This document shows positions 1 through 7,242 of a stretch of DNA of 64,000 bases, piece by piece. The position numbers and the translations under genes are program-made. The notes beneath the pieces were generated by a model. That model had not been told where the DNA came from, did not search any database, and worked only from the letters and a program-made list of their open reading frames with translations. Each line of letters begins with the position of its first letter. Within the stretch, counting starts at the first letter, position 1. The DNA comes from Carboxydothermus hydrogenoformans Z-2901 (GTDB lineage: Bacteria > Bacillota > Z-2901 > Carboxydothermales > Carboxydothermaceae): positions 620,001 to 684,000 of the forward strand of contig NC_007503.1 of the NCBI RefSeq assembly GCF_000012865.1. Reading direction: 5' to 3'.

Positions 1-1803
1 CAAATTAATAACTTGGCTAATAAAGCTTATGCAGATATCTGGTGGAGTTATGATTTGGCGGAGGGTCTTTTAAAAGGTCTACCTTCCAATGAGTATTACC
101 GGGAAATTGAAAACAAAATTATTAAATCCTTGGCAGCCCGGAAAGGTTTTATCGAGGTTATCGATGACCAGGGCAATGTTATTTACAGTCAGGGGCTAAA
201 GCTTGCTCCGGCGTATTTTAAATATTTGGTATATAAGCCTGCAATGATGGGCAGTGTTTCTGGATTTTATGAAATCGCCGACCTTTTGGGAAAAAAGCAT
301 ATAACTTATCTCAGGGCTGAGCAGGTTTTAAATGAAGAAGGGAAACCTCTGGGAGTAATAGTTGTCGGATACAGTTTGGAGGAAAACCAGGTCCTCTTTA
401 CGGAGTTATTTACCCAGGAATTGCAGAAACAAAAATTATTGCCGGGTGTAATCCTGTACTGGAAAAATAAGCCTTTATGGCATTTTGGAGATGTCAGATT
501 TGAACCGCTTCTCGGAGAGCAGATTAAGAAACTGCAAAAGGAGAACATGTTGACGGAAATTCGGATAATTGACGGTAAAAGATTTTACGTTTCCTATCTA
601 CCGCTGGAAAACCGCAATTCGAGTTTACTAACATTGGGAGTATTTTTACCTGCCGATTTGTTGGTCAGGCCTTATAGAATAAGTTTTTGGCAGGGGTTAC
701 TGATTTATATCGTCCTGCTGGGTTTACTGGTGGTACTGGGGATTTATGTAATCATCGGTCGCCAATTGGAAAAGCCCTTAAACGAGTTAATGGAGGTACT
801 TATCGGCTGGATTGAGGGGAAGGATCTAAACTTTACGGAGTATCAAGAAAAATATCCGGAGTATAAAAAGCTTTTTAAGCGAATTTACGACTTAAAAACT
901 ACCAAAGAAAAAATAGCCAATCAATGGTACCGGCTGGCCGAAGGAGTTTATAATTTAGGCGAAGCGGCCAATGACGGAGATTTGGTCAAAGAGCTGGTTT
1001 TTCATATTAAATCACTGGTAGAAGTGAAGGGAATAAAAATACTCCTGAAAAATTTGAAAAGCGACGAATATTTTCCCCTTTATACAGAAGGGCAGGTGGC
1101 AACCGGGCACCCGGCGTTTTGCCCGGATAACGGGGAATATCAAGACGGTACTTACTGTTACCCCATTACCCTGGGAAGCGAGAAACTGGGGTTTATTATT
1201 ATTGCGGCCGATAAGGATAAACTTACCGAGGAAGCACGGGAATTTTTAAACAACTTGATCCTAATGAGCGGACCTCTGGTAAAGCTTTACCTTTTAAAAA
1301 ATTACCTGGCGGAAATTTCGCTGCGAGATCCGCTAACGCAGGCGTTTAACCGGAGATTTTTGGAAGATGCGATTTTGGAAAACAGGGATTGCAATTATTC
1401 CCTTATTTTCATCGACCTTGATAAGTTTAAAGAAATTAACGATACTTACGGCCATAATGCTGGCGATCTGGTTTTAATTAAGCTTACCCAAAAAATTAGG
1501 GAAAATTTAAGAAGCCAGGACCAGGTAATCAGGATGGGTGGGGATGAGATTTTAATTTACCTTCCCAATACCCCTATTGAACTCACCCGGGAAATAGCCA
1601 ACCGCATAATGGAATTAATTAGAAAGGAACAGTTTACGGTTATGAAAGATACCAAAACGGTTACCTTCAATGTTTCGGCCAGTATGGGTATCGGAAGCTG
1701 CCGGGAAGGAGAAAGTTTTGAGGAAGTTTTAGCGCGGGTGGATAAAGCCCTTTACCGGGCCAAAGAACTGGGTAGAAACCAAATTGTGGTGGCCGCTGAT
1801 TAA
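1..1803 (+). CDS. Membrane sensor diguanylate cyclase (GGDEF), 5' partial
   Basis: The reading frame is open from the first base, so the N-terminus lies outside the window. The visible part begins with an extracytoplasmic Cache-like sensor region (about residues 1-225). A hydrophobic membrane segment follows (about 228-252, ISFWQGLLIYIVLLGLL...), then a HAMP-like and GAF-like linker and a C-terminal GGDEF domain. The catalytic loop reads RMGGDEIL, so the canonical GGDEF is GGDEI; upstream DPLTQAFNRRFLE and the FIDLDKFKEIND metal/substrate motif are intact. It should make cyclic di-GMP from two GTP in response to an external signal. No EAL domain is visible. The next gene has its own promoter, so this gene probably ends its transcription unit. 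Confidence 0.88.
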   Translation, partial: QINNLANKAYADIWWSYDLAEGLLKGLPSNEYYREIENKIIKSLAARKGFIEVIDDQGNVIYSQGLKLAPAYFKYLVYKPAMMGSVSGFYEIADLLGKKHITYLRAEQVLNEEGKPLGVIVVGYSLEENQVLFTELFTQELQKQKLLPGVILYWKNKPLWHFGDVRFEPLLGEQIKKLQKENMLTEIRIIDGKRFYVSYLPLENRNSSLLTLGVFLPADLLVRPYRISFWQGLLIYIVLLGLLVVLGIYVIIGRQLEKPLNELMEVLIGWIEGKDLNFTEYQEKYPEYKKLFKRIYDLKTTKEKIANQWYRLAEGVYNLGEAANDGDLVKELVFHIKSLVEVKGIKILLKNLKSDEYFPLYTEGQVATGHPAFCPDNGEYQDGTYCYPITLGSEKLGFIIIAADKDKLTEEAREFLNNLILMSGPLVKLYLLKNYLAEISLRDPLTQAFNRRFLEDAILENRDCNYSLIFIDLDKFKEINDTYGHNAGDLVLIKLTQKIRENLRSQDQVIRMGGDEILIYLPNTPIELTREIANRIMELIRKEQFTVMKDTKTVTFNVSASMGIGSCREGESFEEVLARVDKALYRAKELGRNQIVVAAD

Positions 1804-1836
1804 GTTAATGTATACAAGATATTTTTTGAATTAACC

Positions 1837-1865
1837 TTGTCATAAAATTAAATATTCATTATAAT
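1837..1865 (+). promoter_or_regulatory. Sigma-A-type promoter of the glutamate synthase leader
   Basis: TTGTCA at 1837-1842 and a perfect TATAAT at 1860-1865 are 17 bases apart. Transcription would start near 1872, just upstream of the hexaloop leader, and give a leader of about 125 nt before the ATG at 1998. Confidence 0.75.
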
Positions 1866-1879
1866 TTTACTACAACTTA

Positions 1880-1921
1880 CCGGCACAACGGCGTGTCGGA
1901 AATGCAGGGCATTGGCGCCTT
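1880..1921 (+). promoter_or_regulatory. ANTAR-type double-hexaloop antiterminator element
   Basis: Two adjacent hairpins each carry a six-base loop with A at position 1 and G at position 4. Hairpin 1 pairs CCGGCAC (1880-1886) with GTGTCGG (1893-1899) around loop AACGGC. Hairpin 2 pairs AGGGC (1906-1910) with GCCTT (1917-1921) around loop ATTGGC. A1/G4 in paired hexaloops is the known recognition rule for ANTAR RNA-binding proteins (EutV, NasR family). The 3' arm of hairpin 2 is also the 5' arm of the terminator that follows, so the two structures exclude each other. An ANTAR protein is encoded at 5412-5984. Confidence 0.8.
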
Positions 1922-1970
1922 CCTATCTCTCTGTAGGTATTCTTGTGCCTATAGAGGGGGGAAGGCTTTT
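1917..1970 (+). terminator. Leader terminator controlled by the ANTAR element
   Basis: GCCTTCC (1917-1923) pairs with GGAAGGC (1960-1966). Inside it, CTCTCTGTAGG pairs with CCTATAGAGGG using two G-U pairs, and a T run follows (1967-1971). This strong intrinsic terminator lies 27 bases before the first gene of the operon, so it must be antiterminated for glutamate synthase to be expressed. Confidence 0.82.
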
Positions 1971-1997
1971 TAATTTATAGATGGGAGGAAATGGAAA

Positions 1998-3089
1998 ATG
2001 GACCGGACTTTTGAACGGATCCCTTCCGGATGTGCCATAAGCGGTATCATGAGTGTTACGGGTAAACGAATTTCGGGAGAAAAAATTATTGCTTCGATTT
2101 CCCTGATGCATGACCGGAGTAACGGTTTAGGAGGAGGTTTTGCCGCTTACGGCATTTATCCGGAATTTGCCGACCATTATGCCTTTCATTTAATGTATCA
2201 GTCGGAGAGGGGTAGAACTTTAACCGAGGAATTTTTAAATAAACATTTTATCATTGAGCGCGGGGAACCAATCCCAACCCGTCCGGTTGCGACCATTACC
2301 GATCCTCCACTTTTGTGGCGGTATTTCCTAAAGGTACCGGAAGAGCGCCTTTACAAAAACCACGAACCGATGGATGAACGGGATTATGTGGTGGAAAAGG
2401 TTATGTACATTAACGACAACATTCCCGATAGTTATGTGGCCTCTTCCGGGAAAAACATGGGTGCTTTTAAAGGAGTCGGCTATCCCGAAGACATTGGGCG
2501 ATTTTTCCGTTTGGAAGAGTATGAAGGTTATTTGTGGACGGCTCATGGTCGTTTCCCGACCAATACCCCAGGCTGGTGGGGTGGAGCCCATCCTTTTACC
2601 CTGTTAGACTGGTCGGTGGTGCATAATGGCGAAATTTCTTCTTATGGCATAAATAAGCGTTATCTTGAGATGTTTGGCTATAAATGCACCTTAATGACCG
2701 ACACCGAAGTGGTTGCTTATGCAGTGGATTTATTGCACCGCCGGCACGATTTACCTTTAGAAATTGTGGCTAAAGTGTTGGCTGCTCCCTTTTGGAAAGA
2801 TATAGAGAAGATGGAGGAAGAAGATCGGAAACTTTATACGGCCCTACGGCAGGTGTACGGTTCTGCCCTTTTAAACGGACCCTTTAGCATCATCGTAGCC
2901 AACAGCAAAGTGATGATGGGCTTAAACGACCGGATTAAGCTTCGACCCATGGTCTGGGGACGACGGGGTGACTTTTATTACATGGCTTCCGAAGAAAGTG
3001 CCATTTATGAAATTGAACCGGCTTTAGACGAAGTTCATGTGTCTAAAGGCGGTGAGCCGGTAATCGTCCGGCTAAAGGAGGGTGAATAA
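1998..3089 (+). CDS. Glutamate synthase, glutamine amidotransferase subunit
   Basis: 363 aa class II glutamine amidotransferase of the split glutamate synthase type. It would hydrolyse glutamine and pass ammonia to the FMN subunit encoded next. The nucleophile is probably Cys12 in SGCAISGIM, implying removal of an 11-residue propeptide. [10 protein letters not shown] and [10 protein letters not shown] are the family's substrate-pocket motifs, and [12 protein letters not shown] follows. The length corresponds to only the N-terminal domain of bacterial GltB. Start chosen at ATG 1998 behind GGGAGGAA. It is the first gene after the ANTAR-controlled attenuator, and the next gene begins one base after its stop. 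Confidence 0.87.
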   Translation: MDRTFERIPSGCAISGIMSVTGKRISGEKIIASISLMHDRSNGLGGGFAAYGIYPEFADHYAFHLMYQSERGRTLTEEFLNKHFIIERGEPIPTRPVATITDPPLLWRYFLKVPEERLYKNHEPMDERDYVVEKVMYINDNIPDSYVASSGKNMGAFKGVGYPEDIGRFFRLEEYEGYLWTAHGRFPTNTPGWWGGAHPFTLLDWSVVHNGEISSYGINKRYLEMFGYKCTLMTDTEVVAYAVDLLHRRHDLPLEIVAKVLAAPFWKDIEKMEEEDRKLYTALRQVYGSALLNGPFSIIVANSKVMMGLNDRIKLRPMVWGRRGDFYYMASEESAIYEIEPALDEVHVSKGGEPVIVRLKEGE

Positions 3090-3090
3090 A

Positions 3091-4593
3091 ATGGCGAACT
3101 TAATACCTCCCCGCTTTAAAGTAGTAATTGATTATGAAAGATGCCGGAAATGCAAAAGATGTGTTATAAACTGCGGTTTTGGCGTATATAGTTTTGCTGA
3201 CAGGGTTATTCCCGATCATAAAAAGTGCGTTTCCTGCCAGCGGTGCGTGGCTTTTTGTCCGGAAGAAGCGATAACGATCATTGAAAACCCCAATGTTTTT
3301 CGGCCCAATAGCTACTGGACGATGGAAGACCGGATTAATATTATGAAGCAAGCTTCTTCCAGCGGTATGCTTTTAACCGGTATGGGGAATGACCGGCCTT
3401 ATAAAAATTACTTTGACCATTTGTTAATCGATGCCTGCCAGGTAACGAACCCGTCCATTGACCCTTTAAGGGAACCGATGGAACTTACCACTTACCTTGG
3501 CAAAAAGCCGGATGCGGTAAAGGTTAAGGTGGAAAACGGTAAGGTAAAACTTGATACCCAAATTGCGCCGCAAATAAAGCTCGATACTCCGATTATCTTT
3601 TCTCCCATGTCCTACGGTTCGATTAGTTTGAATGCGCACAAAGCGTTGGCCCGGGCGGCCAAAGAGTGCGGGATTTTAATGAATACCGGTGAAGGTGGTC
3701 TTCATAAAGAGCTGTATCCTTATAAAGACTGGATAATCGTGCAGGTGGCATCCGGCCGTTTTGGGGTAAATCAGGAGTATCTCGACCATTCGGCGGTAGT
3801 TGAAATTAAAATAGGCCAGGGAGCAAAACCGGGTATTGGCGGACACCTTCCCGGGGAAAAGGTAAACCGGGAAGTTTCGGAAACCCGGATGATACCCGAA
3901 GGTACCGATGCCTTAAGCCCCGCTCCCCATCATGATATTTACTCCATTGAAGATTTAGCCCAGCTTATCTATGCCTTAAAAGAAGCTACCCATTACGAAA
4001 AACCGGTTTCGGTGAAAATTGCTGCCGTGCATAACGTGGCGGCTATTGCCAGCGGTATTGCCCGGGCCGGAGCCGACATTATTTATATAGACGGTTTCCG
4101 GGGCGGCACCGGGGCAGCACCAACTGTAATCCGGGATCATATCGGCATTCCGATTGAGCTGGCCATTGCAGCGGTGGATGACCGCCTGAGGGCCGAAGGT
4201 ATTAGAAACAGCGTGTCCATAGTGGCAGCCGGCGGCATCAGGCATTCGGGGGATGTAGCAAAGGCCATTGCTCTCGGAGCCGATGCGGTGGCAATTGGTA
4301 CCGCGGCTTTAATAGCCATGGGTTGCCATGTTTGCCAGATGTGTCACACCGGTAATTGTTCCTGGGGGATTGCCACCCAGCGGCCGGAGTTGACCCAGCG
4401 GCTTGACCCCGACTGGGCTGCTCAGCAGTTAATCAATCTCGTAAAAAGCTGGTCCTTGGAGTTAAAAGAAATTTTAGGAGCTCTTGGATTAAACGCTATT
4501 GAAAGCTTGAGGGGTAGCCGGGAGAGGTTAAGAGGTATAGGGCTTACCGATACTGAACTGGCCATTTTAGGCGTAAAACATGCCGGAAGGTAG
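3091..4593 (+). CDS. Glutamate synthase, ferredoxin/FMN-binding central subunit
   Basis: 500 aa. The N-terminus carries two [4Fe-4S] motifs (CRKCKRCVINC and CVSCQRCVAFCPE, about residues 13-60), followed by the FMN-binding glutamate synthase barrel. GGLHKELYPYKDW, GQGAKPGIGGHLPG and IDGFRGGTGAAPTV are typical of 2-oxoglutarate/FMN sites, and CHVCQMCHTGNC near residue 412 supplies the 3Fe-4S cluster ligands. It would convert 2-oxoglutarate plus ammonia to glutamate using reduced ferredoxin or a related donor. Start chosen at ATG 3091 behind AAAGGAGGGTG rather than an upstream GTG. No GltD flavoprotein is adjacent, so its electron donor is not shown here. Confidence 0.87.
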   Translation: MANLIPPRFKVVIDYERCRKCKRCVINCGFGVYSFADRVIPDHKKCVSCQRCVAFCPEEAITIIENPNVFRPNSYWTMEDRINIMKQASSSGMLLTGMGNDRPYKNYFDHLLIDACQVTNPSIDPLREPMELTTYLGKKPDAVKVKVENGKVKLDTQIAPQIKLDTPIIFSPMSYGSISLNAHKALARAAKECGILMNTGEGGLHKELYPYKDWIIVQVASGRFGVNQEYLDHSAVVEIKIGQGAKPGIGGHLPGEKVNREVSETRMIPEGTDALSPAPHHDIYSIEDLAQLIYALKEATHYEKPVSVKIAAVHNVAAIASGIARAGADIIYIDGFRGGTGAAPTVIRDHIGIPIELAIAAVDDRLRAEGIRNSVSIVAAGGIRHSGDVAKAIALGADAVAIGTAALIAMGCHVCQMCHTGNCSWGIATQRPELTQRLDPDWAAQQLINLVKSWSLELKEILGALGLNAIESLRGSRERLRGIGLTDTELAILGVKHAGR

Positions 4594-4603
4594 GGTGATT
4601 GCT

Positions 4604-5338
4604 ATGGAAATAAACGCAAAAGGCATGTATTACCGGGATTTAAACAATCTTTTGAGGGAAAAAGTGGCCGAGGGAGTAACCGAATTTACTCTTCAGGGGA
4701 TAAACGGCCAGCGGTATCTCGGAACGGGATTAAAAGGTAAAGTTAAAATAGAAGTATATGGTACTCCGGGGAATGACCTGGGGGCGTTTATGGATGGACC
4801 GGAAATTATAGTTTACGGTAACGGTCAGGACGGTATTGCCAATACGATGAACGATGGGCGGATTGTGGTTCACGGCCATGCGGGGGACGTCTTGGGCTAC
4901 GGCATGCGAGGGGGAGAGCTTTACATCCGGGACTCGGTGGGTTACCGGGTGGGTATTCACATGAAGGAATATAAAAAGCAGGTGCCGGTAATCGTTGTAG
5001 GCGGTACCGCCGGGGCCTTTTTTGGCGAATACATGGCCGGAGGAATTCTGGTGGTGCTGGGTTTAAATAAAAAAGAGGGAGAGCCGCTAACCGGGGACTA
5101 TCTTGGGACCGGAATGCATGGAGGGGTTATTTATCTAAGAGGAGAAGTGGAAAAAGATATTTTAGGAAAAGAAGTGGCCGAATTTGAATTAACCGAGGAA
5201 GATTACAAAAGGTTAAATCCCTTACTGGAGAATTATGCAAATTTTTTCAATGTTCCCTTGGACGAAATAAAAAAAGTTCCCTTTAAAAAATTGGTACCGG
5301 TTTCCCATCGGCCTTACGGCAAATTGTATACTTACTAA
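4604..5338 (+). CDS. Glutamate synthase GXGXG-domain subunit
   Basis: 244 aa right-handed beta-helix corresponding to the C-terminal GXGXG domain of GltB. Repeated glycine turns are visible (GHAGDVLGYGMRGGELYIRD, GGTAGAFFGEYMAGG, GDYLGTGMHGGVIYLRG). In GltB this domain supports the channel between the amidotransferase and synthase sites; here it is a separate polypeptide, as in archaeal-type enzymes. Start chosen at ATG 4604, though an ATG at 4580 in the same frame overlaps the upstream gene. A terminator follows at 5339, which closes a three-gene operon. Confidence 0.85.
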   Translation: MEINAKGMYYRDLNNLLREKVAEGVTEFTLQGINGQRYLGTGLKGKVKIEVYGTPGNDLGAFMDGPEIIVYGNGQDGIANTMNDGRIVVHGHAGDVLGYGMRGGELYIRDSVGYRVGIHMKEYKKQVPVIVVGGTAGAFFGEYMAGGILVVLGLNKKEGEPLTGDYLGTGMHGGVIYLRGEVEKDILGKEVAEFELTEEDYKRLNPLLENYANFFNVPLDEIKKVPFKKLVPVSHRPYGKLYTY

Positions 5339-5370
5339 CCGCAATGCATAACTGCTTGCGGTTTTTACTT
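5339..5370 (+). terminator. Intrinsic terminator of the split glutamate synthase operon
   Basis: CCGCAA (5339-5344) pairs with TTGCGG (5356-5361), followed by TTTTTACTTTTTTT. Confidence 0.75.
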
Positions 5371-5411
5371 TTTTTATTATAAGATATTGAAAAAAAGCTG
5401 AGGGATTTGTT

Positions 5412-5984
5412 TTGGAAAATTTGAAGGTGGTTTTGGGGATCAGGGATTATACTGAGAGAAAAAGGTTTAAGGAAATATTAAGAACCATGGGAGTTTTAAT
5501 AGTAGGCGAGGGAGAGGAAATCCGAGCTCTGATAAATTTATCCTCCCGGGTTTGTCCCGATTTAGTAATCTTGGACGAAAAGCTGGGGACTACCAAAACC
5601 CTTCCCTATACCAAAATATTTTATGAAAGCCGGCTGTGTCCGGTAATTTTGTATGTGGAGCAACTGGAGTGGGAATACCTTGAAGATTTCAAAAAAGGCC
5701 CTACTTTAAGCCTATTGGTAAAGCCGGTAACGGCGTTAAGCTTAATGGGAGCAATTTATACCGCTTTGACCAACTTTAACACTTATTTAGACCTGGTTGC
5801 CCAGAAAGAAGAGATGGAAAAACGTTTAGAGGAAAGGCGGTTAATTGATCGGGCAAAAGCGCTACTGATTCGCTGGGAAAATTTGACGGAAGATGAGGCT
5901 TACCGTTATCTTCGGGAGGAAAGCCGCAGGCAGAATATTTCCATGGGCAAGGTGGCCAAAAAGATTATTGAAAAGTATACATAA
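5412..5984 (+). CDS. ANTAR-domain response regulator / RNA-binding antiterminator
   Basis: 190 aa. The N-terminal receiver-like domain (about 1-120) has an Asp at position 55 (LVILDEKLG) and a Lys in LLVKPV. A coiled linker leads to a C-terminal ANTAR domain (about 130-188) with the family pattern ERRLIDRAKALL...LTEDEAYRYLREES...SMGKVAKKIIE. ANTAR proteins bind double-hexaloop RNA and block terminators. The matching element lies upstream of the glutamate synthase operon at 1880-1921, so this is the obvious candidate regulator. Start is TTG 5412 behind GAGGGA. No NasS-like sensor or histidine kinase is adjacent, so the input signal is unknown. Confidence 0.87.
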   Translation: MENLKVVLGIRDYTERKRFKEILRTMGVLIVGEGEEIRALINLSSRVCPDLVILDEKLGTTKTLPYTKIFYESRLCPVILYVEQLEWEYLEDFKKGPTLSLLVKPVTALSLMGAIYTALTNFNTYLDLVAQKEEMEKRLEERRLIDRAKALLIRWENLTEDEAYRYLREESRRQNISMGKVAKKIIEKYT

Positions 5985-6001
5985 TTCAATTTGAGAAAAT
6001 A

Positions 6002-6030
6002 TTGTAATTGAGTAAGATATTTTGTAAAAT
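6002..6030 (+). promoter_or_regulatory. Promoter of the glutamine-synthetase-like gene
   Basis: TTGTAA at 6002-6007 and TAAAAT at 6025-6030 with a 17-base spacer. The predicted start near 6037 gives a leader of about 100 nt that contains the attenuator. Confidence 0.6.
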
Positions 6031-6075
6031 AAGTGGCGAGTTTAGGTTAAAAAAGCCATAGTTTGGGGCGATGAA

Positions 6076-6125
6076 GTCCCGCAAGGAAAGGTTTTTACCT
6101 TTCTTTGTGGGGCTTTTGTATTTTT
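6076..6125 (+). terminator. Attenuator hairpin in the leader of the GS-like gene
   Basis: A 17-pair stem joins 6076-6092 (GTCCCGCAAGGAAAGGT) and 6097-6113 (ACCTTTCTTTGTGGGGC) with three G-U pairs and a TTTT loop, followed by TTTTGTATTTTT. It lies upstream of the ATG at 6140, so it acts on this gene rather than ending the previous one. A short competing hairpin, GGGGC (6065-6069) with GTCCC (6076-6080) around loop GATGAA, overlaps its 5' arm. That loop has G at position 4 but not A at position 1. Confidence 0.75.
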
Positions 6126-6139
6126 GGAGGGATAAACTA

Positions 6140-7204
6140 ATGGAACATATGGAGTTTCTCGAACAGTTAAATACTTATAGCATAAAGTTTTTACGGCTGC
6201 AGTTTGTGGATGTTGCCGGAAATTTAAAAAATGTGGCGGTAACTTCGGAAAATGTGGGGGAAGTCTTAAAAAAGGAAATGACCTTTATCCATAATGGGGA
6301 GAAGGTCTTGTTTGAACCGGATTTAGAAAGTCTAACGGTTTTACCCTGGCGGCCGCGGGAAGGGGCGGTGGGAAGAATCTATGGTAATTTGCTCCTCCCG
6401 AATGATGAACAAAAGATAATTTGCCCGCGCAAATTTTTTACCCGGTTTAATTTACCCCTTGAGGTAGCGGTAGAATTTTCCTTTTATCTTCAGGAAAAAG
6501 TTCAGGAGAAAACGCCGGTAGATCATGCCGGGCTTTGGGACGTGTCTCCTCTGGATTTGGGAGAAAATTTACGCCGGGATGTGGTTTTAACTCTGGAGAA
6601 AATGGGAATAGGGGTTAAATATTCGGGACATGGTGCTCATCCCGGGGAACAGGTACTCGGGCTAAAACCGGTTAAGGGGAACAAGCTTCCCGATATTTTA
6701 ACCACCGCCAAGTTTGTGGTCCGAACAATTGCCGAGCGCCACGGGCTTAACGCTTCCTTTTTCCCGTACCATCATAAAAAGCCCGGGCTTTCGGTTAAAT
6801 ACACCTTTTTGGGAGAAAAAGAAGAGACGGAAAAGCTTTATCAAAAAATCGTTACCCTGTTGCCCGAGGCGGAAATAATTTTCCGGCCGTTAATTAACGA
6901 TTATTACGGTTATCCGCAAAAACCGGAAAACTTTATTTTTTATGATGGAGACCATATAGTTTTGACGGTAAGTCCTAAAGCCAACCCCTATTTAGTTTTA
7001 AGTTTACTGGCGATAGAAACTAATGTAAATGCTCAAAATCCAGTTCTGGCCGCGGATTTTGGGCAGGCTTTACGCCGTTTTTCCGAAAGTACCAAATTAC
7101 GGGAATTTTTTGGTGAACTATTCTGGCGGTACTTAAAAATAAAGCAAAAAAGCTATTTCGATTTTTGGTCAAGGGTTCATGAGGAAGGCGATAATGGAGA
7201 TTAA
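6140..7204 (+). CDS. Degenerate glutamine synthetase-like protein
   Basis: 354 aa, shorter than the 443 aa GlnA encoded downstream but collinear with it (LRLQFVDVAGNLKNVA, PWRP, VSPLDLGENLRRDVV, KFVVRTIAERHGLNASFFP, KANPYL). Key GS positions are altered. The metal-binding EAEFF stretch is VEFSFYL, the [10 protein letters not shown] region is SGHGAHPGEQVL, and the arginine-rich NRSP...[14 protein letters not shown] loop is reduced to SPKANPY. Loss of these residues suggests it is not an active synthetase; a sensor or regulatory role is inferred. Start chosen at ATG 6140 behind GGAGGG, because upstream starts fall inside the attenuator. Confidence 0.75.
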   Translation: MEHMEFLEQLNTYSIKFLRLQFVDVAGNLKNVAVTSENVGEVLKKEMTFIHNGEKVLFEPDLESLTVLPWRPREGAVGRIYGNLLLPNDEQKIICPRKFFTRFNLPLEVAVEFSFYLQEKVQEKTPVDHAGLWDVSPLDLGENLRRDVVLTLEKMGIGVKYSGHGAHPGEQVLGLKPVKGNKLPDILTTAKFVVRTIAERHGLNASFFPYHHKKPGLSVKYTFLGEKEETEKLYQKIVTLLPEAEIIFRPLINDYYGYPQKPENFIFYDGDHIVLTVSPKANPYLVLSLLAIETNVNAQNPVLAADFGQALRRFSESTKLREFFGELFWRYLKIKQKSYFDFWSRVHEEGDNGD

Positions 7205-7242
7205 TAAAAAATTTTCAATAAAACTTTAAGGAGGGGTTACTT

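Noticed and set aside
6071-6139. Upstream in-frame start for the GS-like gene
   Set aside because: It would place coding sequence across the 17-pair attenuator; ATG 6140 has the proper ribosome site.
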